Shown: positions 7,946 through 16,389 of the stretch, one piece after another
Position numbering within the stretch: the stretch's first letter is position 1
Layout: each line of letters begins with the position of its first letter
DNA from: Brachymonas wangyanguii
GTDB taxonomy: Bacteria > Pseudomonadota > Gammaproteobacteria > Burkholderiales > Burkholderiaceae_C
Direction of reading: 5' to 3'
Length of the DNA stretch: 64,000 nt
Assembly (NCBI RefSeq): GCF_045055315.1
Contig: NZ_CP173677.1
Coordinates: forward strand, 1 to 64,000
Program-made: the position numbers and the translations under genes
Notes under the pieces: model-generated
What the model was told of the DNA's origin: nothing
Database searches by the model: none
The model's input: the letters and a program-made list of their open reading frames with translations, nothing else

Positions 7946-9487
7946 ATGAAAGCCGGTCTGCAACTCCGTATCAGCCAGAACCTGGCGCTGACGCCACAGC
8001 TGCAGCACGCGATCCGCTTGCTGCAGGCTTCGACCCAGGAGCTGCAGCAAGAGCTGGAGCAGATGCTGGCCGAGAATCCGTTTCTGGAGCAGGCCGAGGA
8101 GGATACCGGTACGGACGACCAAGCCGATCCGCCAGCAGCAGCCACCAGTCATGCGGAAGACGCAGCCGAACGCCTTGACCGCGACGAGGACTGGTCTGGG
8201 CGCGATGCCTGGGACGACTGGTCTTCAGGCGCCAACGAACGCGATAGCGCAGACAGCCACGCATCCAGCCAGGCCAGCGAAGAGCAGCTCCATACCCGCT
8301 GGGCCAGCCACCAGCCTGATGATGACGAGTCGCCCTGGTCCGGCAAGCCGCAGCCCGACAAGCTGAGCACCCACTTGCACCAGCAGGCGCTGGCCTTGCG
8401 GCTGGATGCCCTGGACCGCGCTGCCCTGTATGCGCTGGTCGAATCCTTGAATGAAGACGGCTATCTGGAAGACAGCCTGGACGAGCTGGCGCTCGCGCTG
8501 CAGCAGCAGATTCCGGACAGCCTGCTGGATAGCGACCAGGAAACCCTGCACGACCACTTGCGCATCGCACTGGGTCTGCTGCAGTCGATGGAACCGCCTG
8601 GCGTTGGCGCACGCGACCTGGCCGAATGCCTGCGACTGCAGCTGCTGGCGCTACCCGCCAGCCAGACCGATGCCGCCACGCGCCAGATTGCACTGGACCT
8701 GTGCGCGCAACCGCTGGAACTGCTGGCGCGACGCGACCTGCGCACGCTGGCACGCCTGACCGGCCATGGCCAGCCTGCGCTGCGCCAGGCACTGCAGCTG
8801 ATTGCCCGCCTCGAGCCCAAGCCAGGCCGCCGCTTTGCCACTGCCGAGCAACAAGTGGTGATTCCCGATGTTCTGGTGCTGCGCGCTCCGGCAGGCCAGC
8901 AGTCTCCCTGGCTGGTGCGGCTCAATCCAGCGGTGCTGCCGCGCGTGCAGGTACAGGACAGGTATGCGGGCGTGCTGCGCCAGTACCAGGGCGAAGCGGT
9001 GCAGGCACTGCAACAGCAGCTGCAGGAGGCGCGCTGGATGGTCAAGAGCATCCAGCAGCGCTTTGACACCATCCTGCGCGTCAGCCAGGCGATCGTGGAG
9101 CGCCAGCAACGCTTTTTCGAGCAAGGTGTGCTGGCCATGGAGCCGCTGGTGCTGCGCGAGATTGCCGAGGCGCTGGCGCTACACGAATCCACTGTCAGCC
9201 GCGCCACCAGCGCCAAGTACATGCAGACACCCTGGGGCACTTTCGAACTCAAGTATTTCTTTGGTTCCGGCATCGGCACCGATGACGGTCAGGCCACCAG
9301 CAGCACCGCCGTGCGCGCCCTGATCGGCCAGCTGATTGCCGATGAAGAGGTACGCAAGCCGCTCAGTGACCAGCGCCTGGTCGACCTGCTGGCGGAGCGC
9401 GGCATCCAGTGTGCCCGCCGCACCGTGGCCAAGTACCGTGAACAGCTCAAGCTGCCGCCGGCACATTTGCGCAAGTCGCTGGACTGA
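7946..9487 (+). CDS. rpoN: RNA polymerase sigma-54 factor RpoN
   Basis: Sigma-54 directs RNA polymerase to -24/-12 promoters that need AAA+ enhancer-binding activators. The 513 residues show the Gln/Leu-rich region I (1-48, LTPQLQHAIRLLQ), an acidic linker rich in Asp and Ser (50-140), the core-binding region, the helix-turn-helix (near LHESTVSRATSAKYM) and the RpoN box ARRTVAKYRE near the C-terminus. The usual downstream partners hpf, ptsN and hprK are not here but at 42.5-44.6 kb. The gene converges on ssb. Confidence 0.96.
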   Translation: MKAGLQLRISQNLALTPQLQHAIRLLQASTQELQQELEQMLAENPFLEQAEEDTGTDDQADPPAAATSHAEDAAERLDRDEDWSGRDAWDDWSSGANERDSADSHASSQASEEQLHTRWASHQPDDDESPWSGKPQPDKLSTHLHQQALALRLDALDRAALYALVESLNEDGYLEDSLDELALALQQQIPDSLLDSDQETLHDHLRIALGLLQSMEPPGVGARDLAECLRLQLLALPASQTDAATRQIALDLCAQPLELLARRDLRTLARLTGHGQPALRQALQLIARLEPKPGRRFATAEQQVVIPDVLVLRAPAGQQSPWLVRLNPAVLPRVQVQDRYAGVLRQYQGEAVQALQQQLQEARWMVKSIQQRFDTILRVSQAIVERQQRFFEQGVLAMEPLVLREIAEALALHESTVSRATSAKYMQTPWGTFELKYFFGSGIGTDDGQATSSTAVRALIGQLIADEEVRKPLSDQRLVDLLAERGIQCARRTVAKYREQLKLPPAHLRKSLD

Positions 9488-9501
9488 GCGCCAGAAACAG
9501 G

Positions 9502-9524
9502 CATGCCCGCACAAGGCGGGCATG
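9502..9524. terminator. Hairpin between the convergent rpoN and ssb genes
   Basis: CATGCCCGC (9502-9510) and GCGGGCATG (9516-9524) form a perfect 9-bp stem with a 5-base loop, 14 bases after the rpoN stop. No T-run follows on either strand, so it may stop transcription weakly or simply protect mRNA 3' ends. Confidence 0.45.
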
Positions 9525-9567
9525 ATCCGATGGCCGTGCTGCCCCTGACAGGGCAGACAGGTGTTTC

Positions 9568-10098
9568 TTAGAACGGAATATCGTCGTCCATGTCACCAAA
9601 GCCACCGGCGTCGCTCATCGGCTGCGCGGCCGCGGGGGCAGCCGCCGGGCGTGCAGCCATCGGAGCCTGCTGACGCGGTGCCGCGGCACGACCACCGCCG
9701 TAACCGCCACCGTAGCCGCCCTCATCGTCACCATAGCCGCCGCCCTGGCCGCCCATGCCTTCACGCTTGCCCAGCATCTGCATCTGGTCTACGCGGATTT
9801 CAGTAGCGTAGCGATCCTGGCCGGTGGCCTGGTCCTGCCACTTGCGCGTGCGGATGCTGCCTTCGACATAGATCTGGCTGCCCTTGCGCAGGTACTGGCC
9901 GACGATTTCGGCCAGACGGCCGTTGAACACCAGGCGGTGCCATTCGGTGTGCTCGCGCATTTCACCGGATTGCTTGTCCTTCCAGCGGTCGGAAGTGGCC
10001 AGCGTGACGTTGGCGACCTGGTCACCACTGGGGAAGGTACGGATTTCGGGGTCGCGGCCGAGGTTGCCGACGAGAATGACTTTGTTGACAGATGCCAT
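9568..10098 (-). CDS. ssb: Single-stranded DNA-binding protein
   Basis: SSB coats single-stranded DNA during replication and repair and recruits partners through its tail. The 176-residue product has the OB fold (1-110, MASVNKVILVGNLGRDPEIR at the N-terminus), a Gly/Tyr-rich then Ala/Pro/Gln-rich linker (115-165), and the acidic tip DMDDDIPF. The start is set by the conserved MASVNKV. The frame is open further upstream but that part looks like leader DNA. An AGGA sequence precedes the ATG. MFS transporter genes commonly lie next to ssb in Burkholderiales, as here. Confidence 0.97.
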   Translation of the reverse strand: MASVNKVILVGNLGRDPEIRTFPSGDQVANVTLATSDRWKDKQSGEMREHTEWHRLVFNGRLAEIVGQYLRKGSQIYVEGSIRTRKWQDQATGQDRYATEIRVDQMQMLGKREGMGGQGGGYGDDEGGYGGGYGGGRAAAPRQQAPMAARPAAAPAAAQPMSDAGGFGDMDDDIPF

Positions 10099-10235
10099 GA
10101 CGATGTCCTGGAGGCTTGGCCCTTGCCGGTGTAGCGAATGGTGACCAAGGGAGTTGGAGATAACCGGCGATGCCCCATGCCGGGACACGCCGGAGTGCAT
10201 GATACCCCGGAGCCATGCTACAGGATAGTGGCACT

Positions 10236-10264
10236 ATTATATAAGAAGAAAATACTATTTTCTA
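10236..10264 (-). promoter_or_regulatory. Probable sigma-70 promoter of ssb in an AT-rich patch
   Basis: On the minus strand a perfect TATAAT (10241 to 10236) sits in a clearly AT-rich stretch (about 10225-10268). A weak TAGAAA-like -35 lies 17 bases upstream. Immediately downstream is the short palindrome ATAGTG-G-CACTAT (10225-10237), overlapping the likely start site. It is not a LexA-type box. The leader to the ssb ATG would be about 130 bases. Confidence 0.5.
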
Positions 10265-11502
10265 CTGTTTTTTGCGTGTGCGCGTGCCGGCACCGGCATG
10301 TTCCAGGCGATCATCAGCCACAGCAGCATCAGGGCGATGCAAGCCAGCGTCACCGCTACCGGGCCGTCCTGCTTGAGCAGGAAACCACCCACCGCACCGC
10401 CGACAAACAGGCCGAGTGACTGCACCGTGTTGTACGCGCCTAGCGCCATGCCGCGCAACTGCTCCGGTGCCTGGCGCGACACCAGGCTGGGCTGCGAGGC
10501 TTCGAGGATGTTGAAGCCGGTAAAGAACACCAGCAGCAGCACCGCCAGCTGCCAGAGTGCCGGCAGCTGCTCGCCTTGCAGCTGGTCATTGATCCACCAC
10601 AGCGCCAGCTGCACCAGCAGGATCAGCACCATGGACAGCTGCAGCATCAGGCGCAGCTTGCCGGCACGCTCCATGCGGAACAGCAGCGCGCCCATCAGCA
10701 CAAACGAGCCGAGTACCGCCGGCAGGTAGACCTGCCAGTGCTGCGGCTGCTCCAATCCGGCCTGTACCAGCAGCGCCGGTACCACCATCCACATCGCCAG
10801 CTGCACCGCATGCAGCACGAACACGCCAGCATTCAGGCGCAGCAGCGCCGGGTGCTGCAGCGTCTGCCACAGGCTGCCGCGCGAGGGAACAGCGCCCAGG
10901 CGCACCGGCTCTTCAGGCACCAGCAGATAGAGGCCGGCAATGCCGAGCAGCGCCAGCACCGCCACCAGCCAGAACATGCCGGACAGGCCGATCCAGCCAG
11001 CCAGCAGCGGCGAAATCACCAGCGCCAGCGAAAACACCAGGCCAATGCTGCCGCCGATGATGGCCATCGCCTTGGTACGCACCTCGTCACGCGTGAGATC
11101 GGCCAGCAAGGCCGTGACCGCAGCCGATACCGCACCGGCGCCCTGCAGCGCCCGGCCGATCAGCAGGCCGTCAATGCTGGTGGCCAGCGCGGCCACCACG
11201 CAGCCCGCGGCAAACACCAGCATGCCCAGCGTGATCAGGCGCTTGCGGCCAAAGCGGTCGCTCGCCATGCCCAGCGGCAGGTGCAGCAATGCCTGCGTCA
11301 GGCCGTAGATACCCATGGCCAGGCCGATATTGGCTGCCGTGGCACCCTCGTAGCTGGCGGCCGCCAGCGGAAACACCGGCACCACCAAGAACAGGCCCAG
11401 CATGCGCAGGGCGAAGATCAGCGCCAGACCGAGGCTGGAGCGCCGCTCGCTGGCCGTCATCCGGCTGCTTTCTGCAACCGGGATGGAAGAAGTTGAAGTC
11501 AC
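10255..11502 (-). CDS. Major facilitator superfamily transporter
   Basis: A 415-residue protein with about twelve membrane helices and MFS loop motifs (ASDRFGRKRLI after helix 2, GRALQGAGA in helix 4). It resembles multidrug-type MFS exporters; the substrate is not predictable. The GTG at 11502 is preceded by AAGGA at good spacing. The ATG 14 codons inside, at MTASERRSSLG, is the alternative start and agrees better with homologous N-termini. It lies upstream of ssb in the same direction, a common pairing in betaproteobacteria. Confidence 0.88.
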   Translation of the reverse strand: MTSTSSIPVAESSRMTASERRSSLGLALIFALRMLGLFLVVPVFPLAAASYEGATAANIGLAMGIYGLTQALLHLPLGMASDRFGRKRLITLGMLVFAAGCVVAALATSIDGLLIGRALQGAGAVSAAVTALLADLTRDEVRTKAMAIIGGSIGLVFSLALVISPLLAGWIGLSGMFWLVAVLALLGIAGLYLLVPEEPVRLGAVPSRGSLWQTLQHPALLRLNAGVFVLHAVQLAMWMVVPALLVQAGLEQPQHWQVYLPAVLGSFVLMGALLFRMERAGKLRLMLQLSMVLILLVQLALWWINDQLQGEQLPALWQLAVLLLVFFTGFNILEASQPSLVSRQAPEQLRGMALGAYNTVQSLGLFVGGAVGGFLLKQDGPVAVTLACIALMLLWLMIAWNMPVPARAHAKNSRK

Positions 11503-11590
11503 GACACGCTATCCTTGCTTGACCGGTGCACGCACTTGCTGCCGTGCACCAAACCGCCATTGTCCCGCAAATTGCCGCTGGCGGCTTGCG

Positions 11591-13468
11591 CTAGATCTCG
11601 ACCTTGGAACCGAGTTCGACCACGGCATTGCTGGGCAGGCGCAGGAAGTCGGCCGCACCACTGGCGTTGTGGTGCATTTGCGCGAACAGCTTTTCGCGCC
11701 AGGGGGCCATGCCATCGCCCAGCGTCGGCACCACGCTGTCACGCGACAGGAAGTAGCTGGTCTGCATCGGATCCAGGCAGCAACCCTGCTGCTGCAGGGA
11801 CTCCAGCGCCAGCGGCAGGTTCACCGCATCCATATAGCCATAGTGCACCACCACCTGCCAGCAGTCATGCCCCAGCGCCTGCATCTCCAGCCGCTGTTCG
11901 GGATCGACCCAGGGCACTTCGTGGCTGCGCACCGTGACAAACAGGTTCTGCCGATGCAGCACCTTGTTGTGCTTGAGGTTGTGCAGCAACGCATTCGGCA
12001 CATGGCCGGCCTGCGCCGTCAGGAACACCGCCGTGCCATCCACGCGCGCTGGCGGTGCCTGGAATACCGATTCCAGAAAGCCGCCCAGTTCCAGCCCTTC
12101 GGACAGCAGCTTGCGGTTGAGCAGGTTGCGGCCATCGCGCCAGGTCAGCATCAGCATGAAGATGGAGCCGGCAATCACCAGCGGGAACCAGCCACCATGC
12201 ACCAGCTTGAGCAGATTGGAGGCCCAGAAGGCGATATCGATGACGAAGAAGAAGCTGGTGGCACCCAGTGCCAGCAGCAGCGGCATGCGCCAGGCGTAAC
12301 GGATGACGAAGAAGGTCAGCACGGTGGTGATCAGCATGTCGGTGGTGACGGCAATGCCGTAGGCCGCCGCCAGGTTGGACGAGGAGCGGAACAGTGCCAC
12401 CGCCAGCGCAATCATGACAAACAGGCCCCAGTTGACCAGCGGGATGTAGATCTGGCCGCTTTCGCGCGCGCTGGTATGCATGACCTGCAGCCGCGGCAGG
12501 TAGCCGAGCTGGATCACCTGCTTGGTGACGCTGAAGGCACCGGAAATCAGCGCCTGCGAGGCGATCACGGCGGCACAGGTAGCCAGCACCACCAGCGGAA
12601 TCAGCAGCCATTCGGGCGCCAGCATGAAGAACGGGTTTTGCACGGCGGCCGGGTTGTCGAGCAGCAGCGCGCCCTGGCCAAAGTAGTTGAGCGTGAGCGC
12701 CGGCATGGCAATGCTGAACCAGGCGATGCGGATCGGCCGCTTGCCGAAGTGGCCCATGTCGGCATAGAGCGCCTCGCCACCGGTGACGCACAGCACCACC
12801 GCCCCGAGGATGATGAAACTGGTGCCGGGGTTCTCCCAGATGAAGGCCCAGGCATAGTGCGGACTGATGGCGCGCAGGATTTCCGGGTGGTCGACGATGT
12901 GCAGCACGCCGAGCGCGGCAATCACCAGGAACCAGAACACCATCACCGGGCCAAAGAAGCGGCCGATGCCGGCGGTGCCGTATTTCTGCATGCTGAACAG
13001 CAGCAGCAGGATCAGCAGCGTGATCGGGATCACGTAGGTGCGGAAGCCGGACGACACCACTTCCAGGCCCTCGACGGCCGACAGCACGGAAATCGCCGGG
13101 GTGATGACGCCATCGCCATAGAACAGGCAGGTGCCAAAGACGCCGACCAGCAGCATCACGCGGCGCAACCGCGGCCGGTCCTGCACCGCCTGCGAGGCCA
13201 GCGTCAGCATGGCGATCAGGCCGCCTTCGCCATTGTTGTCGGCGCGCAGCACCAGTGTCACGTACTTGAGCGAGACGATGGTGGTCAGGGTCCAGAACAG
13301 GATGGAGAGCACGCCATAGACATTGGCGTAGGTGAAGGCGACATGGCCGGAGCCGAAGACTTCCTTGACCGCGTAGAGCACGCTGGTGCCGATGTCGCCA
13401 TAGACGATGCCGATCGCGCCCAGGATCAGGGCGGGAAGCGAGGACTTGTGCGCAGAATGCTGATGCAC
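11591..13468 (-). CDS. kup: Low-affinity potassium uptake protein Kup
   Basis: Kup imports K+ with protons through the inner membrane. The 625 residues begin with the family signature around GAIGIVYGDIGTS, contain about twelve membrane helices (to residue 430) with the conserved LFYGDGVITPAIS stretch, and end in a cytoplasmic domain of about 170 residues. The start is a GTG; an in-frame TAG two codons upstream rules out anything earlier. No strong ribosome-binding site is seen. It stands alone as a single gene. Confidence 0.95.
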   Translation of the reverse strand: MHQHSAHKSSLPALILGAIGIVYGDIGTSVLYAVKEVFGSGHVAFTYANVYGVLSILFWTLTTIVSLKYVTLVLRADNNGEGGLIAMLTLASQAVQDRPRLRRVMLLVGVFGTCLFYGDGVITPAISVLSAVEGLEVVSSGFRTYVIPITLLILLLLFSMQKYGTAGIGRFFGPVMVFWFLVIAALGVLHIVDHPEILRAISPHYAWAFIWENPGTSFIILGAVVLCVTGGEALYADMGHFGKRPIRIAWFSIAMPALTLNYFGQGALLLDNPAAVQNPFFMLAPEWLLIPLVVLATCAAVIASQALISGAFSVTKQVIQLGYLPRLQVMHTSARESGQIYIPLVNWGLFVMIALAVALFRSSSNLAAAYGIAVTTDMLITTVLTFFVIRYAWRMPLLLALGATSFFFVIDIAFWASNLLKLVHGGWFPLVIAGSIFMLMLTWRDGRNLLNRKLLSEGLELGGFLESVFQAPPARVDGTAVFLTAQAGHVPNALLHNLKHNKVLHRQNLFVTVRSHEVPWVDPEQRLEMQALGHDCWQVVVHYGYMDAVNLPLALESLQQQGCCLDPMQTSYFLSRDSVVPTLGDGMAPWREKLFAQMHHNASGAADFLRLPSNAVVELGSKVEI

Positions 13469-13609
13469 GATCTAACAATCCGCCGGCCGGGGACGCAGCG
13501 GTGAATGCCTCCAGTAATGGCTGGTGGTGTGCTGGGCCATGCTGTAACAGCATGCACACACCGTGGCGTATTCTGCATCAATTCTGCCTCTTGCAGTGCA
13601 TCTGCTTCC

Positions 13610-13639
13610 AAAACGCAACAGGCTGCCGAAGCAGCCTGT
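13610..13639 (-). terminator. Intrinsic terminator downstream of the GlsB-like gene
   Basis: On the minus strand a perfect 9-bp stem, ACAGGCTGC with GCAGCCTGT (13618-13639), closes a TTCG tetraloop. It is followed by a T-rich run (TGCGTTTTGG). It lies 25 bases after the stop of the GlsB-like gene and upstream of kup. Confidence 0.75.
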
Positions 13640-13664
13640 GTCGTGATGCTGCCGTCAGGCAGCG

Positions 13665-13907
13665 TCAGGCGCGGCGCAACATCCGTGCCAGGAAAATCAC
13701 CACGACCGCACCCACTGTGGCGGTGACGATGCTGCCGATGGCACCCGTAGCGCCCAGCCCCAGCAGGCCGAACAGGAAACCGCCGAGCAAGGCACCAACA
13801 ATGCCGAGCCCGATATTGGCCAGCACGCCGTAGCCGCTGCCTTTCATGATGAGGCCGGCCAGCCAGCCGGCAATCAGGCCGATGATGAGCCAGTACAGAA
13901 TCGACAT
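13665..13907 (-). CDS. GlsB/YeaQ/YmgE family stress-response membrane protein
   Basis: An 80-residue, very hydrophobic protein with three predicted membrane helices and the Gly-rich pattern of the transglycosylase-associated family (GLIAGWLAGLIMKGSGYG, NIGLGIVGALLGG). Members are induced by stress in several bacteria, but the biochemical role is unknown. A GGAGA ribosome-binding site precedes the ATG. The gene has its own terminator and is probably monocistronic. Confidence 0.9.
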   Translation of the reverse strand: MSILYWLIIGLIAGWLAGLIMKGSGYGVLANIGLGIVGALLGGFLFGLLGLGATGAIGSIVTATVGAVVVIFLARMLRRA

Positions 13908-14020
13908 ATCACTTCTCCCTTGTGTTTGCAGGCGGGCCGCTTGGGCGACCCCGGATGTCTGCAGTATCCACGTGCAGCAGTGCCGACGCTGTAGGACAGG
14001 GGCGCAGGCCGCTGTCGCGC

Positions 14021-14878
14021 TCAGGCCGGCATGGCGTCGAGCAGGCGCTGGCGCGTGGCTTCGGCCTCGCGGCGCGCGGCGGCCGCGTAGTCATCGCCAG
14101 AGCTGGCGTAGAGGATGGCGCGCGAGGAGTTGACGATGGCAAAACCGCTGCTGCGGATGCTGCCGTCGGCAGCACGCGTACCGCGCCAGCCGGCCTGGAT
14201 GGTGGCTGCGGCATCACCGCCCTGGGCTCCAACGCCGGGAATCAGCAGCGGCACGCTGGGCGCCAGCTCGCGCACGCGCGCCAGTTCCTGCGGGTAGGTC
14301 GCGCCCACCACCAGGCCGAGCTGGCCGTTCAGGTTCCACGGGCCTTGCGTCTGGCTGGCGATATGCTCGTACAGCAGCGGCTGGCCGACAACGTCGCGCA
14401 ACGGCTGCGCCTGCAGGTCATTGCCGCCGGGGTTGGACGTGCGGCAGAGCAGGAAGGCGCCCTTGCCATGGCGGCGCAGATAGGGCTCGACCGAATCGAA
14501 ACCCATGAAGGGCGACAGCGTGACGGCATCGCAGCCATAGCGCTCGAAGGCCTCGATCGCGTACTGCTCGGCGGTGCTGCCGATGTCGCCGCGCTTGCTG
14601 TCGAGGATGACCGGCACCTGGGGCGCCACGGCGCGGATGTGCTGCACCAGGCGTTCCAGCTGTTCCTCGGCGCGGTGCGCAGCAAAGTAGGCAATCTGCG
14701 GCTTGAAGGCGACCGCCAGATCCGCGGTGGCATCGATGATGGCAGCGCAGAAATCGTAGATGCGGCCGGCATCACCCTGCCAGGGTTGCGGGAAGCGCGC
14801 CGGGTCGGGATCCAGGCCGACGCACAGCTGGGACTGGTTGCGCTGCTCGGCAGCGGCAAGCATTTCGAGGAAGGTCAT
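14021..14878 (-). CDS. pyrF: Orotidine 5'-phosphate decarboxylase (type 2)
   Basis: PyrF converts OMP to UMP, the last step of de novo pyrimidine synthesis. The 285-residue length and the motif LDSKRGDIGSTA, which holds the catalytic Lys and Asp residues, identify the longer type-2 subfamily typical of Burkholderiales. The N-terminus carries LCVGLDPD, which contacts the substrate. Its ATG overlaps the stop of the upstream UDG-like gene (ATGA), so the two are probably translated from one message. Confidence 0.97.
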   Translation of the reverse strand: MTFLEMLAAAEQRNQSQLCVGLDPDPARFPQPWQGDAGRIYDFCAAIIDATADLAVAFKPQIAYFAAHRAEEQLERLVQHIRAVAPQVPVILDSKRGDIGSTAEQYAIEAFERYGCDAVTLSPFMGFDSVEPYLRRHGKGAFLLCRTSNPGGNDLQAQPLRDVVGQPLLYEHIASQTQGPWNLNGQLGLVVGATYPQELARVRELAPSVPLLIPGVGAQGGDAAATIQAGWRGTRAADGSIRSSGFAIVNSSRAILYASSGDDYAAAARREAEATRQRLLDAMPA

Positions 14879-15777
14879 GACGGGATTCCGGAATCAGGAG
14901 AGGAAACAGGGCTGCGACGCTGCTGCAGCAGGTCGGCGGCCAGGCACAGGTCGGACCAGGCACGCGGCTTGGCTTCGGGGTGGCGCAGCAGGAAGTCGAG
15001 CGGGTAGCTGACCACCACGGGAATATCGGCCAGGACGGGCTGCAGGTCGGCGTCTTCGGGCGGCAAGTGGATGCGTGCCGGCTGGCCACGCAACTGGCCG
15101 AGCGGCTGTTCGCTGCGCAACAAGGCCCAGGCGGCGGCACGGCCCAGCGCCACGATCAGGTCCGGCTGGTACAGCGCGATGTCGCGGCGCAGCCAGGCCG
15201 AGCAATGGCCGACTTCGGCCGGGGTGGCGACGCGGCCTTCGGGCGCGCAGCGCGTGGCGTGCACGCGGCGCACCTGCGCGGCGGGCAGACGCAAGGCAGC
15301 CAGCATCTGTTGCAGCAGCTTGCCGGTATCGCCCTGGGCCGGCTGGCCGCTGGCGTTTTCAGCAGCGCCGGGGGCATCGATCACGAACAACCAGCGCGGG
15401 CCTTCCGCCGGGATCGGCGTGGCGTCCCAGACGCTGTGCTGGCGCGTGCGGTGCAATTCACAACCTTTGCAGCTGTCGGCGAGTTGCTGCAGTTGCGGCA
15501 GCGATTGGCCTTGCAGCAAGGGCAGTGGCTGCAGACCGGTATCGGTAGCGGCGAAGGCCGCAGGCGTGGCAACCGGCGCGGGCGGGCGCGGGCGGATCGG
15601 CTCGGGCACGGGAGCGGGCACCGGGGTCGGCACAGGCGCAACCACAGGCTCTGCTGCCGGCGCGATAGCATCGGCGACGGCAGCGACCGGTGCTGCGGCC
15701 TCGGGCAAGGGCAGCCAGACGCGCACGCCCATCTCGGCCAGCATGGCGCGCTGGCGGCGATCCAGCATCAGGGCCAT
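14875..15777 (-). CDS. Uracil-DNA-glycosylase-fold protein, possible DNA polymerase III psi subunit (HolD-like)
   Basis: A 300-residue protein with three parts: a short N-terminal segment (1-22), a Pro/Ala-rich linker (about 26-75), and a family 4/5 UDG-like domain (about 90-285). The four cysteines expected to hold a 4Fe-4S cluster are present (C103, C106, C177, C192). The catalytic motifs are altered: the GEAPG-type loop reads IDAPG (133-137), and the His-Pro motif reads SYP (257-259), so glycosylase activity is doubtful. The N-terminal segment DRRQRAMLAEMGVRVW has the spacing L-x-x-[LM]-G-[IV]-x-x-W, as in E. coli HolD (RRDWQLQQLGITQW), and the gene is next to rimI, as holD is in E. coli. 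The ATG at 15777 is chosen for that motif; the frame is open further upstream. Confidence 0.75.
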   Translation of the reverse strand: MALMLDRRQRAMLAEMGVRVWLPLPEAAAPVAAVADAIAPAAEPVVAPVPTPVPAPVPEPIRPRPPAPVATPAAFAATDTGLQPLPLLQGQSLPQLQQLADSCKGCELHRTRQHSVWDATPIPAEGPRWLFVIDAPGAAENASGQPAQGDTGKLLQQMLAALRLPAAQVRRVHATRCAPEGRVATPAEVGHCSAWLRRDIALYQPDLIVALGRAAAWALLRSEQPLGQLRGQPARIHLPPEDADLQPVLADIPVVVSYPLDFLLRHPEAKPRAWSDLCLAADLLQQRRSPVSSPDSGIPS

Positions 15778-15888
15778 GGCGGCAGGCCGCTGGCGTGGCG
15801 GCAGGAAGGGGAAACGGAGCGTGTTTGCATGAGAGTGCCTATTGTCGCAAAGAATCGCCACCCGGGCTGGGGGCGATTCCGGGGTGCT

Positions 15889-16389
15889 TCAATCCGGCAG
15901 CTGCAGGCACATCACGGTCGCAGCCTCGCGGCCGCCGCCTAGTGCCGGGTAGTAGTCCTTGCGCCGCCCCATCTCCACATAGCCCCAGCGCTCGTAGACC
16001 TGGCGCGCACGCGGGTTGCTGTCGCGCACTTCCAGCCAGATCTGGCGCGCGCCATGCAGCACCGCCCAGGTCTGCAGCTGGCGCAGCAGCAACTGGCCCC
16101 AGCCCTGCCCCTGCAGCCGCGGGTGCACCGCCACATTCAGCAAGTGCGCCTCTTCCACGCCCAGCAACGCGACAAAATAGCCCGCCAGCACTTCGCGATC
16201 ACGCTCGGCGCGCAGGCGCAGCAGCTGCACCGTGTAGCGGCCGCTGCTGTCGTCCAGGATGCTGATGAAGTTCTGCCGCGACCAGGGCAAGGGGTAGGCG
16301 GCCTGTTCCAGCGCCAGGATCTCGTCCAGATGCGCACGGTGCGCCTGGGTGAAGCGCACGCCAGTCTGCGGTGTGGCTTCGTGCTGCAT
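15889..16389 (-). CDS. rimI: Ribosomal protein S18 alanine N-acetyltransferase
   Basis: RimI acetylates the N-terminal alanine of ribosomal protein S18. The 166-residue product is a single GNAT domain, with acetyl-CoA-binding motif A in NVAVHPRLQGQGWGQLLL and the RimI-typical EVRDSNPRARQVYERWGY stretch. Its ATG shares one base with the tsaB stop (TGATG), so translation is coupled. The tsaB-rimI pairing is widespread in proteobacteria. The longer open frame upstream lies inside tsaB and is not used. Confidence 0.94.
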   Translation of the reverse strand: MQHEATPQTGVRFTQAHRAHLDEILALEQAAYPLPWSRQNFISILDDSSGRYTVQLLRLRAERDREVLAGYFVALLGVEEAHLLNVAVHPRLQGQGWGQLLLRQLQTWAVLHGARQIWLEVRDSNPRARQVYERWGYVEMGRRKDYYPALGGGREAATVMCLQLPD

